This document shows positions 29,311-37,973 of a stretch of DNA of 64,000 nucleotides, one piece after another. The position numbers were made by a program, and so were the translations under genes. The notes under the pieces were generated by a model. The model was given only the letters and a program-made list of their open reading frames with translations, was not told the DNA's origin and did no database searches. The stretch's first letter is position 1, and every line of letters starts with the position of its first letter. Origin of the DNA: Blastococcus sp. HT6-4 (GTDB lineage: Bacteria > Actinomycetota > Actinomycetes > Mycobacteriales > Geodermatophilaceae); assembly GCF_039679125.1 (NCBI RefSeq), contig NZ_CP155551.1:2914001-2978000 (forward strand), in the 5' to 3' direction.

Positions 29311-30345
29311 GTGAGTGAGAACAAGAGCGGTTCCGGTTACGTCGAAGCAGAGTTCCAGCGCGACTCCAAGTACATCTCCGACCGCATCACCGGGGACGGG
29401 GCCGACGGCTGGCCGGTGGAGCCCGGCCGCTACCGGCTGGTCGTCGCCCGCGCCTGCCCGTGGGCCAACCGGGCGGTGGTCGTGCGCCGGCTGCTCGGCC
29501 TCGAGCCGGCCATCTCGATGGGCCTGTGCGGGCCCACCCACGACGAGCGCAGCTGGACCTTCGACCTCGACCCCGGCGGCCGCGACCCGGTGCTGGGCTA
29601 CGAGCGGCTGCAGGAGGCCTTCTTCGCCCGCGACCCGGAGTACTCGCGCGGCATCACGGTGCCGGCGATGGTCGACGTCCCGAGCGGCGCCGTCGTCACC
29701 AACGACTTCCCGCAGATGACGCTCGACTTCTCCACCCAGTGGACCGCCCACCACCGCGAGGGTGCGCCCGACCTCTACCCCGAGCCGCTCCGCGACGAGA
29801 TGGACGAGGTCATGGAGCGGGTCTACACCGAGGTCAACAACGGGGTGTACCGCTGCGGGTTCTCCGGCTCGCAGCGCGCCTACGACCAGGCGTACGACCG
29901 GCTGTTCACCGCGCTGGACTGGCTGTCGGAGCGGCTGGCCGACCGCCGCTTCCTGATGGGCGACACGATCACCGAGGCCGACGTCCGGCTGTTCACCACC
30001 CTGGCGCGGTTCGACCCCGTCTACCACGGCCACTTCAAGTGCAACCGGCAGAAGCTGAGCGAGATGCCGGTGCTCTGGGCCTACGCGCGCGACCTGTTCC
30101 AGACGCCCGGGTTCGGCGACACGATCGACTTCCCGCAGATCAAGGAGCACTACTACGTCGTCCACGCCGACATCAACCCGACGCAGATCATCCCGAAGGG
30201 CCCCGACACCTCCGGCTGGCTGACGCCGCACCACCGCGAGGAGCTCGGCGGCCGCCCGTTCGGCGACGGCACCCCGCCCGGGCCGCCCCCGCCGGCCGAG
30301 CAGGTGCCGGCCGAGCACGGTCCGGGCGGCATCGCGCACCGCTGA
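29311..30345 (+). CDS. glutathionyl-hydroquinone reductase-like transferase (ECM4/YqjG family)
   Basis: A 344-residue glutathione-S-transferase-fold protein of the Xi class. The catalytic ACPWA motif follows RYRLVVARACPWANR, and GPTHDERSWTF and HFKCNRQKL are typical. These enzymes reduce glutathionyl-hydroquinones; in actinobacteria, which use mycothiol, the physiological thiol adduct is probably mycothiol-based, so the name describes the family rather than a proven substrate. GTG 29311 gives an N-terminus (SENKSGSGYVEAEFQRDS) that matches relatives; the earlier open frame to 29116 has no conserved residues. A clear terminator hairpin follows 13 bases after the stop. Confidence 0.88.
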   Translation: MSENKSGSGYVEAEFQRDSKYISDRITGDGADGWPVEPGRYRLVVARACPWANRAVVVRRLLGLEPAISMGLCGPTHDERSWTFDLDPGGRDPVLGYERLQEAFFARDPEYSRGITVPAMVDVPSGAVVTNDFPQMTLDFSTQWTAHHREGAPDLYPEPLRDEMDEVMERVYTEVNNGVYRCGFSGSQRAYDQAYDRLFTALDWLSERLADRRFLMGDTITEADVRLFTTLARFDPVYHGHFKCNRQKLSEMPVLWAYARDLFQTPGFGDTIDFPQIKEHYYVVHADINPTQIIPKGPDTSGWLTPHHREELGGRPFGDGTPPGPPPPAEQVPAEHGPGGIAHR

Positions 30346-30358
30346 CCTGTGGACAACG

Positions 30359-30387
30359 CCGTGGCAGGCCGCTCCGGCCTGCCACGG
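30359..30387. terminator. terminator hairpin after the transferase gene
   Basis: CCGTGGCAGGCC at 30359-30370 and GGCCTGCCACGG at 30376-30387 form a perfect 12-bp stem with a five-base loop. It lies 13 bases after the stop and just before the next gene's start. Confidence 0.8.
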
Positions 30388-30395
30388 TGTCGGGC

Positions 30396-30821
30396 ATGAC
30401 GACACCCCCGCTCGCCGATGTCCCGGTCCGCTCCGCCACCGACCTCACCGACCGCTGGCTGGCGGTGCTCGATCCGCCGGAGTTCGGCGCGCGCAGCCTC
30501 TGGCTGACCTGGTTCGGCGCCGACGGCCGGCAGCTGCCGATCGTGGTGCCGGTCGACGACCTCCCGCAGCGTCCCGACCCGGCCCTGCTCGCCGGTCTCC
30601 GCGAGGTGCACGCCGGGGTCCTCCACGACCAGCTCGGGGGCTCCGGTCACCTCGCGCTGGCGTTGTGCCGGCCGGGTGAGCCGGCGGTCACCGCGGACGA
30701 CGTCGCGTGGGCCGACGCCCTGCGCCCGGTGCTGGACGGGGACTCCTGGAGCCTGCACCTGGCGGCGGGCGGCAGCGTGCTCCCGCTGGTCGAGGCGCCG
30801 TCGTGGCTCCGGGGCCGCTGA
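30396..30821 (+). CDS. hypothetical protein
   Basis: A 141-residue soluble protein that I do not recognise. It is mostly alternating helix and strand, with no signal peptide, membrane segment or motif; WLTWFGADGRQLPIVVPVDD is the most distinctive segment and resembles small actinobacterial proteins of unknown function. ATG 30396 starts nine bases after the terminator stem, so the promoter must overlap that hairpin, or the gene is read through from upstream. It ends nine bases before the convergent acyl-CoA dehydrogenase gene. Confidence 0.6.
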   Translation: MTTPPLADVPVRSATDLTDRWLAVLDPPEFGARSLWLTWFGADGRQLPIVVPVDDLPQRPDPALLAGLREVHAGVLHDQLGGSGHLALALCRPGEPAVTADDVAWADALRPVLDGDSWSLHLAAGGSVLPLVEAPSWLRGR

Positions 30822-30829
30822 TGGTCTTG

Positions 30830-31981
30830 TCAGATCGCGTGCCGGGCGATCCACTGGGCGGCGATGACGTTGCGCTGGATCTCGTTGGTGCCCTCGCCGA
30901 GGATCATCAGCGGCGCGTCGCGGAAGTAGCGCTCGACGTCGAACTCCTTCGAGTAGCCGTAGCCGCCGTGCACCCGCATGGCGTCCAGGGCCACCTGCAT
31001 CGCCGTCTCGGAGGCGAACAGCTTGGCCATCCCGGCCTCCATGTCCGCCCGGACGCCGCGGTCGAGCTTGTCCGCGGCGTCGAGCGTGAGCAGCCGGGCG
31101 GCCTGCACCTTGGTGGCCATGTCGGCGAGCAGGTTCCCCACCGACTGGTGCTTCCAGATCGGCGTGCCGAACGACTCGCGCTCCTGCGCGTACCGGGTGG
31201 CCGAGGCGAGCGCCGCCTGGGCGACGCCCACCGCCCGGGCGGCCACCTGCACCCGGCCCACCTCGAGCCCGCGCATCATCTGCACCCAGCCCCGGCCGGG
31301 CTCGCCGCCGAGGACGGCGCCGGCCGGCACCCGCATCGCGTCGAAGGTCAGCTCGCAGGCCTCGATCCCGCGGTAGCCGAGCTTCGGGATCTTCTCCGAG
31401 ACGGTCAGGCCGGGGCCGGGCTCGACCAGCAGGACGCTCATCCCGGTGTGCGCCGGGACGGCGTCGCGGTCGGTGCGGCACAGCAGCCCGATGAGCCCGG
31501 AGTGCTGGGCGTTGGAGATCCAGGTCTTGCTGCCGCGGATCTCGTACTCGTCCCCCACCCGGGTCCCGACGGTGCGCATCGCCTGCAGGTCGCTGCCGCC
31601 GCCGGGCTCGGTCAGCGCCATGGTGGCCCGCAGCCCGCCGTCGGCCATCCGCGGCAGGTAGGCGGCCCGCTGCTCCTCCGTGCCGACGGTGGCCAGCAGG
31701 TAGGAGATGACCGAGTGCCCGCCGATCGCCCCGGCGAGGCTCATCCAGCCGCGGGCGAGCTCCTCGGTCACCCGGGCGAAGCAGGCGGTGCTCACCCCGG
31801 TGCCGCCGTGCTCTTCGGGCACCAGGAGGCCGAAGAAGCCCAGTTGCTTCATCTCCTCGATGAAGTCGTCGGGGTAGCGGTCCTCCGCCTCGAACTCGGC
31901 CACCCTCGGGCGCACCCGCCGGTCGACGAACTCGGCGGTGAGCGCGACCAGCTCCCGCTCCTGCTCGTCCAGCACGGTCAC
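30830..31981 (-). CDS. acyl-CoA dehydrogenase
   Basis: A 383-residue FAD-dependent acyl-CoA dehydrogenase of ordinary domain order (helical, beta, helical). ALTEPGGGSD and WISNAQHS line the flavin site, and the C-terminal LGEGTNEIQ carries the usual catalytic Glu. It oxidises an acyl-CoA thioester to the 2-enoyl-CoA, passing electrons to an electron-transfer flavoprotein. GTG 31981 overlaps the upstream LLM oxidoreductase stop by four bases (GTGA), so the two are translationally coupled. With the acyl-CoA ligase further upstream the three genes form a likely operon that activates and oxidises an unknown carboxylic acid. Confidence 0.92.
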   Translation of the reverse strand: MTVLDEQERELVALTAEFVDRRVRPRVAEFEAEDRYPDDFIEEMKQLGFFGLLVPEEHGGTGVSTACFARVTEELARGWMSLAGAIGGHSVISYLLATVGTEEQRAAYLPRMADGGLRATMALTEPGGGSDLQAMRTVGTRVGDEYEIRGSKTWISNAQHSGLIGLLCRTDRDAVPAHTGMSVLLVEPGPGLTVSEKIPKLGYRGIEACELTFDAMRVPAGAVLGGEPGRGWVQMMRGLEVGRVQVAARAVGVAQAALASATRYAQERESFGTPIWKHQSVGNLLADMATKVQAARLLTLDAADKLDRGVRADMEAGMAKLFASETAMQVALDAMRVHGGYGYSKEFDVERYFRDAPLMILGEGTNEIQRNVIAAQWIARHAI

Positions 31982-33027
31982 GCCAGGGCCTTCAGCGTCT
32001 CGATCGAGCGCAGCCGTTCATCGTGGCCGGCGGCCAGCGGGGTGGCGTTGAGGGTCGTGACGCCGGCGTCGCGGAAGGCGGCGACCCGTTCGGCGACGTG
32101 CCCGTGGGGGCCGATCAGCGCGATCCCCCGCACGAACTCCTCGGGCAGGGCGGCCGCGGCGTCGTCCTTGCGTCCGGCCAGGTACAGGTCCTGCACCGTG
32201 CCGGCCTGCTCGGCGAAGCCGTACCGCCCGGCGAGGTCGTTGTAGAAGTTCTTCCCGCGGGCGCCCATGCCGCCGACGTAGAGCGCCAGGTTGGCCCGCA
32301 CGCGGTCGAGCGCGGCGGCCTCCTCCGCGGGGTCCTCGGTGATCAGCAGGGAGGTGTCGGCGACGACCTGCAGCGGCCCCAGCTCCGGATCTCGCCGGGC
32401 GGTGCCCTCGGCCAGCGCGTCACCGAACGCCGTCGCGCTGCCCTCGGGCAGGAAGAACGCCGGCTGCCACGCCTCGAACAGCTCCGCGGCCAGCGCCACG
32501 TTCTTCGGCCCGATGGCGGCCAGCAGCATCGGGATCCGCGGCCGCACCGGCTCGTTGATCAGCTTCAGCGGCTTGCCGAGCCCGCTGCCGCCGCGCTCGG
32601 GGGTGAGCGGCACGTCGAGGTACCGGCCGTGGTGGTCCAGCCGCTCGCGGCGCCACACCGTCCGGCAGATCTCCACGACCTCGCGGGTCCGGCCCAGCGG
32701 CGCGGTGTAGGGGACGCCGTGGAAGCCCTCGACCACCTGCGGGCCGGACGCCCCGATGCCGAGGGTGAAGCGGCCACCGGAGACGAAGTCGAGGCCGGCG
32801 GCGGTCATGGCCAGCAGCGACGGCGTCCGCGAGTAGATGTTGAGGATCCCGGAGACCAGCTCCAGCGTCGTCGTCCGGGCGGCGAGGTAGCCCAGCTGGC
32901 TCACCGCGTCGAACGAGTAGGCCTCGGCCACGTAGACCGTGTCGAGCCCCGCGCTCTCGTACTCGGCGATCGCGGCGGCGGCGCGGTCGAAGCCGCCGCT
33001 GTAGGAGATGGGCATGCCGATGCGCAC
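31978..33027 (-). CDS. LLM-class F420-dependent oxidoreductase
   Basis: A 349-residue luciferase-like barrel enzyme. RIGMPISYSGGFD, VYVAEAY, GRFTLGIGASGPQVVEGFHG and PMLLAAIGPKNVALAAELFEAW follow the F420-dependent subgroup found in mycobacteria. Such enzymes transfer hydride between F420 and alcohols, aldehydes or enoyl compounds; the substrate is unknown. GTG 33027 is chosen because AGGAG lies seven bases upstream; the longer open frame has a low-complexity start. It lies between an acyl-CoA ligase (52 bases upstream) and an acyl-CoA dehydrogenase (overlapping downstream). Confidence 0.88.
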   Translation of the reverse strand: MRIGMPISYSGGFDRAAAAIAEYESAGLDTVYVAEAYSFDAVSQLGYLAARTTTLELVSGILNIYSRTPSLLAMTAAGLDFVSGGRFTLGIGASGPQVVEGFHGVPYTAPLGRTREVVEICRTVWRRERLDHHGRYLDVPLTPERGGSGLGKPLKLINEPVRPRIPMLLAAIGPKNVALAAELFEAWQPAFFLPEGSATAFGDALAEGTARRDPELGPLQVVADTSLLITEDPAEEAAALDRVRANLALYVGGMGARGKNFYNDLAGRYGFAEQAGTVQDLYLAGRKDDAAAALPEEFVRGIALIGPHGHVAERVAAFRDAGVTTLNATPLAAGHDERLRSIETLKALA

Positions 33028-33079
33028 GGGTGCTCCTGTCGCCGGATGAGCGGTCACCGGCAACGTAGGCGACGGACCA

Positions 33080-34615
33080 CTACCGCGGGACGGCGACCCA
33101 GCCCTCGGGCTCGCGCAGCGGGGCCTTGAGCACCTTGCCACCGGCGTTGCGCGGCAGCGGCCCCTCGATGACCCGCACGAACTGCGGGCACTTGAAATCG
33201 GCCAGCCGCTCGCGGGCGAAGGCGGCCAACGACGGCACGAGCCGGTCGGGAGCCACCCCGGGCCTCGGCAGGACCACCGCGCCGACCTTCTCGCCCATCA
33301 CCGGGTCGGGGACGCCGACGACGGCGACCTCGAGCACGTCGGGGTGCTCGGCGAGGGCGTTCTCCACCTCGACGCTGTACACGTTCTCGCCGCCGCGGTT
33401 GATCATGTCCTTGGCGCGGTCGACGATCCGCACGATGCCGTCGGTGACGGTCGCGAGGTCGCCGGTGTGCAGCCAGCCGTCGGTGAACGTCTCCGCCGTC
33501 CGCACCGGGTCACCCCAGTACCCGGCGACGACGTTCGGCCCGCGCACCAGCAGCTCGCCGACGCCCGTCACCGGGTCGGGCCGGTCGAGGCGGATGTCGT
33601 TCACCGGGGTGGGGAACCCGACGGCGTCGGCGTGGGTCTCGGCGTACTCGTGCGGGAGGAAGGTGGCCAGCGCGGAGGTCTCGCTGAGGCCGAACCCGTT
33701 GCCGAGGCGGGCGTTCGGGAACGCCGTCCGCAGCCGGTGCACGAGCTCGGGGGCGATCGGGGCGCCGCCGTAGCTGAGGGTGCGGACGGTGGAGACGTCG
33801 GTGGTCGCCAGTGCGGGGTGGCGCAGCACCAGTTCGTAGATCGTCGGGACGCTGGTGAGCAGCGTGATGCCGTGCTCGGGGATGGCGGCCAGGAACGCCG
33901 TCGCGTCGAACCGCGGCATCAGCACCGAGGTGCCGCCCAGGGCGATCTGGGTGAGGAACTGCGAGTTGCAGCCGGTCACGTGGAAGAGCGGCACCGAGAC
34001 GAGCGTGGCGTGGGACGCCTCCGGGTCGCGGCTGAGCTCGCGGCAGCGGACGACCGACTCGATGTTGCTGAGGAAGTTCTCGTGGGTGGTCATCGCGCCC
34101 TTGGGGCGGCCGGTGGTGCCGCTCGTGTAGAACAGCGCGGCGACGTCGGTGTGCGCCGGGTCGGGCACCTCCCCGGGCTCCCCGTCGGGCAGGGGCTCCC
34201 CCGGGCGGACGACGTGGGCGGCGCCGCAGTCGGCGAGGATGAACTCGGCCTCGGCCGGGGCCAGCCGGGTGTTCATGGGGACGACGACGGCGCCCGCGAG
34301 GTGGGCGCCCCAGAAGGCGAGCACCCAGTCCACGCCGTTGGGCAGCTGGACCGCGACCCGGTCACCGGTGGTCACCCCGGCGTCGCGCAGCCCGCCGGCG
34401 ACGCGCATCGCCCGCTGCCAGAGCTCGGCGTAGGTGAGCTGCGGGCCACCGAGCTCCACGATGGCGACGCGGTCAGTGCGTGCCGCGACGACGCCGGCGA
34501 GCATGCGGACCACGTTCTCCGGCAGGCCCGTGTACCGGCGGACCCCGTCGGCGCCGGTCTCGATGCCGCTCGTGTCGAAGGGGTACTCCCCCGTCGCGGT
34601 GCTGCCCGTGCTCAT
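33080..34615 (-). CDS. AMP-forming acyl-CoA synthetase
   Basis: A 511-residue adenylate-forming ligase that activates a carboxylic acid to its CoA thioester. Core motifs are FYTSGTTGRPKGAM (P-loop, about 180-193), SYGGAPI, NGFGLSET, GWLHTGD, and the C-terminal PRNAGGKVLK with the catalytic Lys. This set is typical of the fatty-acid/aromatic-acid branch rather than acetyl-CoA synthetase. ATG 34615 follows GGGGGA; the open frame continues upstream but without conserved residues. It leads an apparent operon with the LLM oxidoreductase and the acyl-CoA dehydrogenase. Confidence 0.9.
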   Translation of the reverse strand: MSTGSTATGEYPFDTSGIETGADGVRRYTGLPENVVRMLAGVVAARTDRVAIVELGGPQLTYAELWQRAMRVAGGLRDAGVTTGDRVAVQLPNGVDWVLAFWGAHLAGAVVVPMNTRLAPAEAEFILADCGAAHVVRPGEPLPDGEPGEVPDPAHTDVAALFYTSGTTGRPKGAMTTHENFLSNIESVVRCRELSRDPEASHATLVSVPLFHVTGCNSQFLTQIALGGTSVLMPRFDATAFLAAIPEHGITLLTSVPTIYELVLRHPALATTDVSTVRTLSYGGAPIAPELVHRLRTAFPNARLGNGFGLSETSALATFLPHEYAETHADAVGFPTPVNDIRLDRPDPVTGVGELLVRGPNVVAGYWGDPVRTAETFTDGWLHTGDLATVTDGIVRIVDRAKDMINRGGENVYSVEVENALAEHPDVLEVAVVGVPDPVMGEKVGAVVLPRPGVAPDRLVPSLAAFARERLADFKCPQFVRVIEGPLPRNAGGKVLKAPLREPEGWVAVPR

Positions 34616-34750
34616 GCGTCCCCCGTCCGTCCGGCCGATCCGTCGGATTGTGCGCCGGTGAGCCAGGTCTCCTCGCGGCACCCGTCACCCGATCCGGCGG
34701 CGACAGCCGGCTGTCCACAGTTACGGAACCGCAGACGTCCGGACTCTGCG

Positions 34751-34762
34751 TAGTCTCCCGCT
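34751..34762 (+). promoter_or_regulatory. candidate leaderless promoter of the DUF6318 gene
   Basis: TAGTCT at 34751-34756 followed by six bases and the GTG start, with no ribosome binding site. The same geometry occurs before the antitoxin and ABC1 kinase genes. Confidence 0.4.
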
Positions 34763-35344
34763 GTGCGTGATCCTCGTGGAGGCCCGGTCCGGACGATCCT
34801 CGCCCTGCTGATGCTCGGAACGCTGGCCCTCACCGGCTGCTCGGAGAAGCAGGAAGCCAACACCACCCTGCCGACGAACGCGGCTCCGACCACCGAGGCG
34901 CTGCCGCCATTGGGTCCTCCCGACCTGCCGATGCCTGCAGAGGCCCGGGAGCAGACGGCCGAGGGCGCGCAGGCGTTCACCGAGTACTACGTCGAGGTCT
35001 ACAACCACGCCATGCGCTCACTCGACACCTCGTACATGCGCGACCTCAGCCGCGAATGCGAAACGTGCGATCAGCTGGCCGACCAGGTTGATCGCGTGGC
35101 CGCCAGTGAGCAGGAGTACGACGGCGGCCAGGTAACCATCGTCGGGAGCACTCCGCCTTACTTGACCGGCGACGAAGCGCAGCTGGTGTTCGATGTCAAG
35201 CAGGCACCGCTTTCCATAACCATGGATGACCAGCCCATCGAAGGTCGATCGTTCCCCGAACATGCGACCTCTGGCGGCGGCGGCATCTTGCACTGGGACG
35301 ATGCACGCGCCACTTGGGTCATGCGCCAATGGGTCGTTGAGTGA
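34763..35344 (+). CDS. DUF6318 lipoprotein
   Basis: A 193-residue predicted lipoprotein: signal segment RTILALLMLGTLALTGC with lipobox Cys near residue 26, a Thr/Pro-rich spacer, then a folded domain starting at PAEAREQTAEGAQAFTEYY that matches the actinobacterial DUF6318 family. The CETC pair (about 98-101) may form a disulfide. Function is unknown. GC content here is near 60 percent, clearly below the neighbours. The last four bases overlap the start of the next secreted protein (GTGA), which is the usual partner arrangement for this family as I recall it. Confidence 0.82.
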   Translation: MRDPRGGPVRTILALLMLGTLALTGCSEKQEANTTLPTNAAPTTEALPPLGPPDLPMPAEAREQTAEGAQAFTEYYVEVYNHAMRSLDTSYMRDLSRECETCDQLADQVDRVAASEQEYDGGQVTIVGSTPPYLTGDEAQLVFDVKQAPLSITMDDQPIEGRSFPEHATSGGGGILHWDDARATWVMRQWVVE

Positions 35345-36276
35345 GCTGGCGCCTGTTCGCAGGAGTTTGCAGTGGTGCGCTCGTCTTCTCGCTTCTACTG
35401 ACCGGCTCACCTGCTGCCGCCGAGGACGAACCAGAGGCAAACTGCGGCATCTTCTGCGTGGACTCCTCGACCCAGAAGGGCAGTGTCCACATCTCGGCGC
35501 GGTTCATAACCAGCGACGACGGAACAGGGATCAGACGAGCATCCAACATGCCCCCACCCGAACCGCCGTTGTACACCTGGCGTCTCCGGCTGGCCTGCAC
35601 AGCCGAGGACGCAGCGACTGTTTCCTGTGACGCCCGCAACCAGCGGGTCTGCCCTCAGATAGAGGGGCGGCTCATTCAATTTCGACTCGTCCAACGGCAG
35701 CGCCTGGCTCAAGCCGATGGCACGCCGGTAGAGGGCTCCACTCCACTGCCTGGAACGCCTCCGGGGACGCCGTACGGCGGGTGGATCCAAGAGGGCGGCG
35801 CGTGCATCGACGTGACCGACCTCAATCCGCCGCCATCACCGGCTGAGGTCTTCTCCTACTTCCAGCGGCTTCCGCTCCCCCAGCTGACGACCCAGCACCA
35901 GCCGCCGGGCGACGGCCTCACTGGACTGCCGGTCATCTTCTACACCGACTCCCCCACCACCCAGACCTTCACCGTCGACATCCGCGGCTTCGACGTCGTC
36001 ATCGAAGCCACCGCCGAACGGTTCACCTGGCACACCGGCGACCCCGCCGGACAGATCACCACCACCGACCCCGGCGCCCCGTATCCGGACCACACCATCG
36101 AGCACTCCTACCGGTCCGGCACCTACACCGCCCACCTCACGGTCACCTGGGGCGCCACGTTCACCGTCGACGGCAGCGCACCGGCTGACGTCCCCGGCAC
36201 CACCACCACCGACGGTCCACCGGTCACCTTCGACGTCCTCCAGGCCCGGACCGTCCTCACCAACCCGTACGACTAG
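35341..36276 (+). CDS. secreted PKD-like domain protein
   Basis: A 311-residue exported protein. The signal peptide is about residues 1-27 (FAGVCSGALVFSLLLTGSPAAA). Two cysteine pairs follow in a region of about 130 residues, then a PKD/Ig-like domain (about 200-300) with the typical FTWHTGDPAGQITT and YRSGTYTAHLTVTWGATFTV. No membrane anchor or enzymatic motif is seen. The gene starts at GTG 35341 inside the DUF6318 stop codon, so translation is probably coupled and the two may act together at the cell surface. The first half has lower GC content than the second, which suggests a mosaic origin. Confidence 0.8.
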   Translation: MSWRLFAGVCSGALVFSLLLTGSPAAAEDEPEANCGIFCVDSSTQKGSVHISARFITSDDGTGIRRASNMPPPEPPLYTWRLRLACTAEDAATVSCDARNQRVCPQIEGRLIQFRLVQRQRLAQADGTPVEGSTPLPGTPPGTPYGGWIQEGGACIDVTDLNPPPSPAEVFSYFQRLPLPQLTTQHQPPGDGLTGLPVIFYTDSPTTQTFTVDIRGFDVVIEATAERFTWHTGDPAGQITTTDPGAPYPDHTIEHSYRSGTYTAHLTVTWGATFTVDGSAPADVPGTTTTDGPPVTFDVLQARTVLTNPYD

Positions 36277-36304
36277 TTGGTGTTCGCCGGGGCGCCGCAC
36301 AGGG

Positions 36305-37045
36305 TCACACGATGCGGATCCGCAGCCGGCGGAAGCCACGGCCCTTGTTCTCCATCTTCACGACCTCGACCCGGCCGACCATCGACGTCGACGCCACGTG
36401 GGTGCCGCCGTCGGCCTGGGTGTCGAGGCCGACGATGTCGACGATCCGCACGTCCTCGATGTCGGGTGGGAGCAGGTTGGTCGCCGTCCGGATGATGTCG
36501 GGGATGGCGAACGCCTCGTCACGCGGCAGCGTCCTCACCTCGATGGGGCGGTCGGCGGCGATCTCGGCGTTGACGGACTCGGCGATGCGCTCCTTGAAGT
36601 CCGGCGGCACCTCGGTCAGGTCGAAGTCCATCCGCGCGGTCAGCGGCTCCATGTTGCCCCCGGTCACCAGTGCGCCGAAGTCCCGGAAGACGACGCCGGT
36701 GAGCACGTGCAGTCCGGAGTGGGTGCGCATGAGCTGGGTGCGCCGCTCGTCGTCGAGCGCACCGCGGACAGCCGTTCCCACGGGCGGAACGGGATCGCCC
36801 TCGACGGGGATCAGGTAGAGCTCGTCGCCCTTGCGCGTACCGGCGATGCGGGTGCGGACGCCGCCCCAGAGGAGCACGCCCTCGTCCGGCGGCTGGCCGC
36901 CGCCTCCCGGGTAGAAGGCCGACCTGTCGAGCACGATGCCCTGCTCCGGCTCGACGGCCAGCACGGTCGCGTTCCATTCCCGGACGGTGGGGTCGGCGAG
37001 ATCGAGGCGGTGGGTGTGCCCGTGATGGCCGGTCGCGGTGGTCAC
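36305..37045 (-). CDS. AlaX-type alanyl-tRNA editing protein
   Basis: A 246-residue stand-alone editing domain that would hydrolyse Ser- or Gly-tRNA(Ala). It has the N-terminal extension typical of the longer AlaX form (FYPGGGGQP, about 44-52), the first zinc pair His109 and His113 (HSGLH) and the C-terminal GGTHVAST with His216. The position four residues before His216, usually Cys (CGGTH), is Asp212, so one zinc ligand differs. GTG 37045 is chosen; upstream reading frames hit a stop or lose similarity. It converges on the PKD-like gene with 28 bases between stops. Confidence 0.85.
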   Translation of the reverse strand: MTTATGHHGHTHRLDLADPTVREWNATVLAVEPEQGIVLDRSAFYPGGGGQPPDEGVLLWGGVRTRIAGTRKGDELYLIPVEGDPVPPVGTAVRGALDDERRTQLMRTHSGLHVLTGVVFRDFGALVTGGNMEPLTARMDFDLTEVPPDFKERIAESVNAEIAADRPIEVRTLPRDEAFAIPDIIRTATNLLPPDIEDVRIVDIVGLDTQADGGTHVASTSMVGRVEVVKMENKGRGFRRLRIRIV

Positions 37046-37234
37046 GTCCGCATGGTGCCGCCCGGACCCGTTCCCGTGACAGGGCCTCTGCGCGGAAGTG
37101 GACCGAGATCGGCTGCGCTGCGACCAGACGGAACGGGCACGTCCGGAACTGTTCCCAAGTGCCGTCGACGGGAGGACAGTGGGCAGGACGGCGACGCCGT
37201 CCGGTGCTCGCCTGCTCGCGAGAGGAACGGTCGC

Positions 37235-37855
37235 ATGTACGCGCGCTCCACCACCATCGCCGGCACCCCGGCCAACGTCGAGCGGGGCATCCTCTACGTC
37301 CGCGACCGGGTGCTCCCCGCCGTCCTCGGCATGGACGGGTTCGTCGGGCTGTCCATGCTCGCCGACCGGCACTCGGGCCGGTGCATCGTCACCAGCGCCT
37401 GGGAGGACACCGCCGCCCTGCACCGCAGCGCCCGCGAGGTGAAGGCGATGCGTGCCCGCACGTCCGACATCCTCGGTGGGCCGGCGGTGGTCGACGAGTG
37501 GTCGATCGCCGTCCTGCACCGGTTCCGCCCCACGGGCGACGGAGCCTGCGCCCGGGTCACCTGGACCCAGGGCCGCCCCGAACGGCTGGACCGGATGATC
37601 GACGCCTTCGGGGTCAGCATCGTGCCGCGGCTGGTCGACCTCCCGGGCTTCTGCTCGGTCAGCATGCTCGTCGACCCCGCCGACGGCCGCGCCACGACCG
37701 CCGTCACCTACGCCAGCCGGGACCAGATGCACGAGGCCCTGGACCGCGCCTCCGAGCTCCGGCACGAGTTCACCCGGCACATGGGCACCCGCGTCGTCGA
37801 GGTGGCGACCTTCGACCTGGTGGTCGCCCAGCTGCGCGTCCCCGAGACCGTCTGA
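37235..37855 (+). CDS. protein with two ABM-like dimeric barrel domains
   Basis: A 206-residue protein that appears to contain two repeats of the antibiotic-biosynthesis-monooxygenase-like fold: residues 1-100 (YARSTTIAGT to VLHRF) and 105-205 (RVTWTQGRP to VVAQL). In each, a strand is followed by a helix, and SMLADRHSGRC pairs with SMLVDPADGRA. No heme or catalytic residues are evident, so it may bind a small molecule rather than oxidise it. ATG 37235 follows GAGAGGAA eight bases away. Convergent with the FAH gene downstream; a hairpin lies between them. Confidence 0.65.
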   Translation: MYARSTTIAGTPANVERGILYVRDRVLPAVLGMDGFVGLSMLADRHSGRCIVTSAWEDTAALHRSAREVKAMRARTSDILGGPAVVDEWSIAVLHRFRPTGDGACARVTWTQGRPERLDRMIDAFGVSIVPRLVDLPGFCSVSMLVDPADGRATTAVTYASRDQMHEALDRASELRHEFTRHMGTRVVEVATFDLVVAQLRVPETV

Positions 37856-37937
37856 CCGCGGGTTCGGCCAGCCTCCCTCGCAGCGGGCGCCGACCCGAGC
37901 GGCAGCACCGACACGGTCACGGGCGGTGATCGATGCC

Positions 37938-37959
37938 GACCCGGCCGGGCCGCCGGGTC
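37938..37959. terminator. hairpin between convergent genes
   Basis: GACCCGGC at 37938-37945 pairs with GCCGGGTC at 37952-37959 around six bases. It lies midway between two convergent stop codons, a typical bidirectional terminator position. Confidence 0.5.
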
Positions 37960-37973
37960 CCGCCGCGTCCGCG

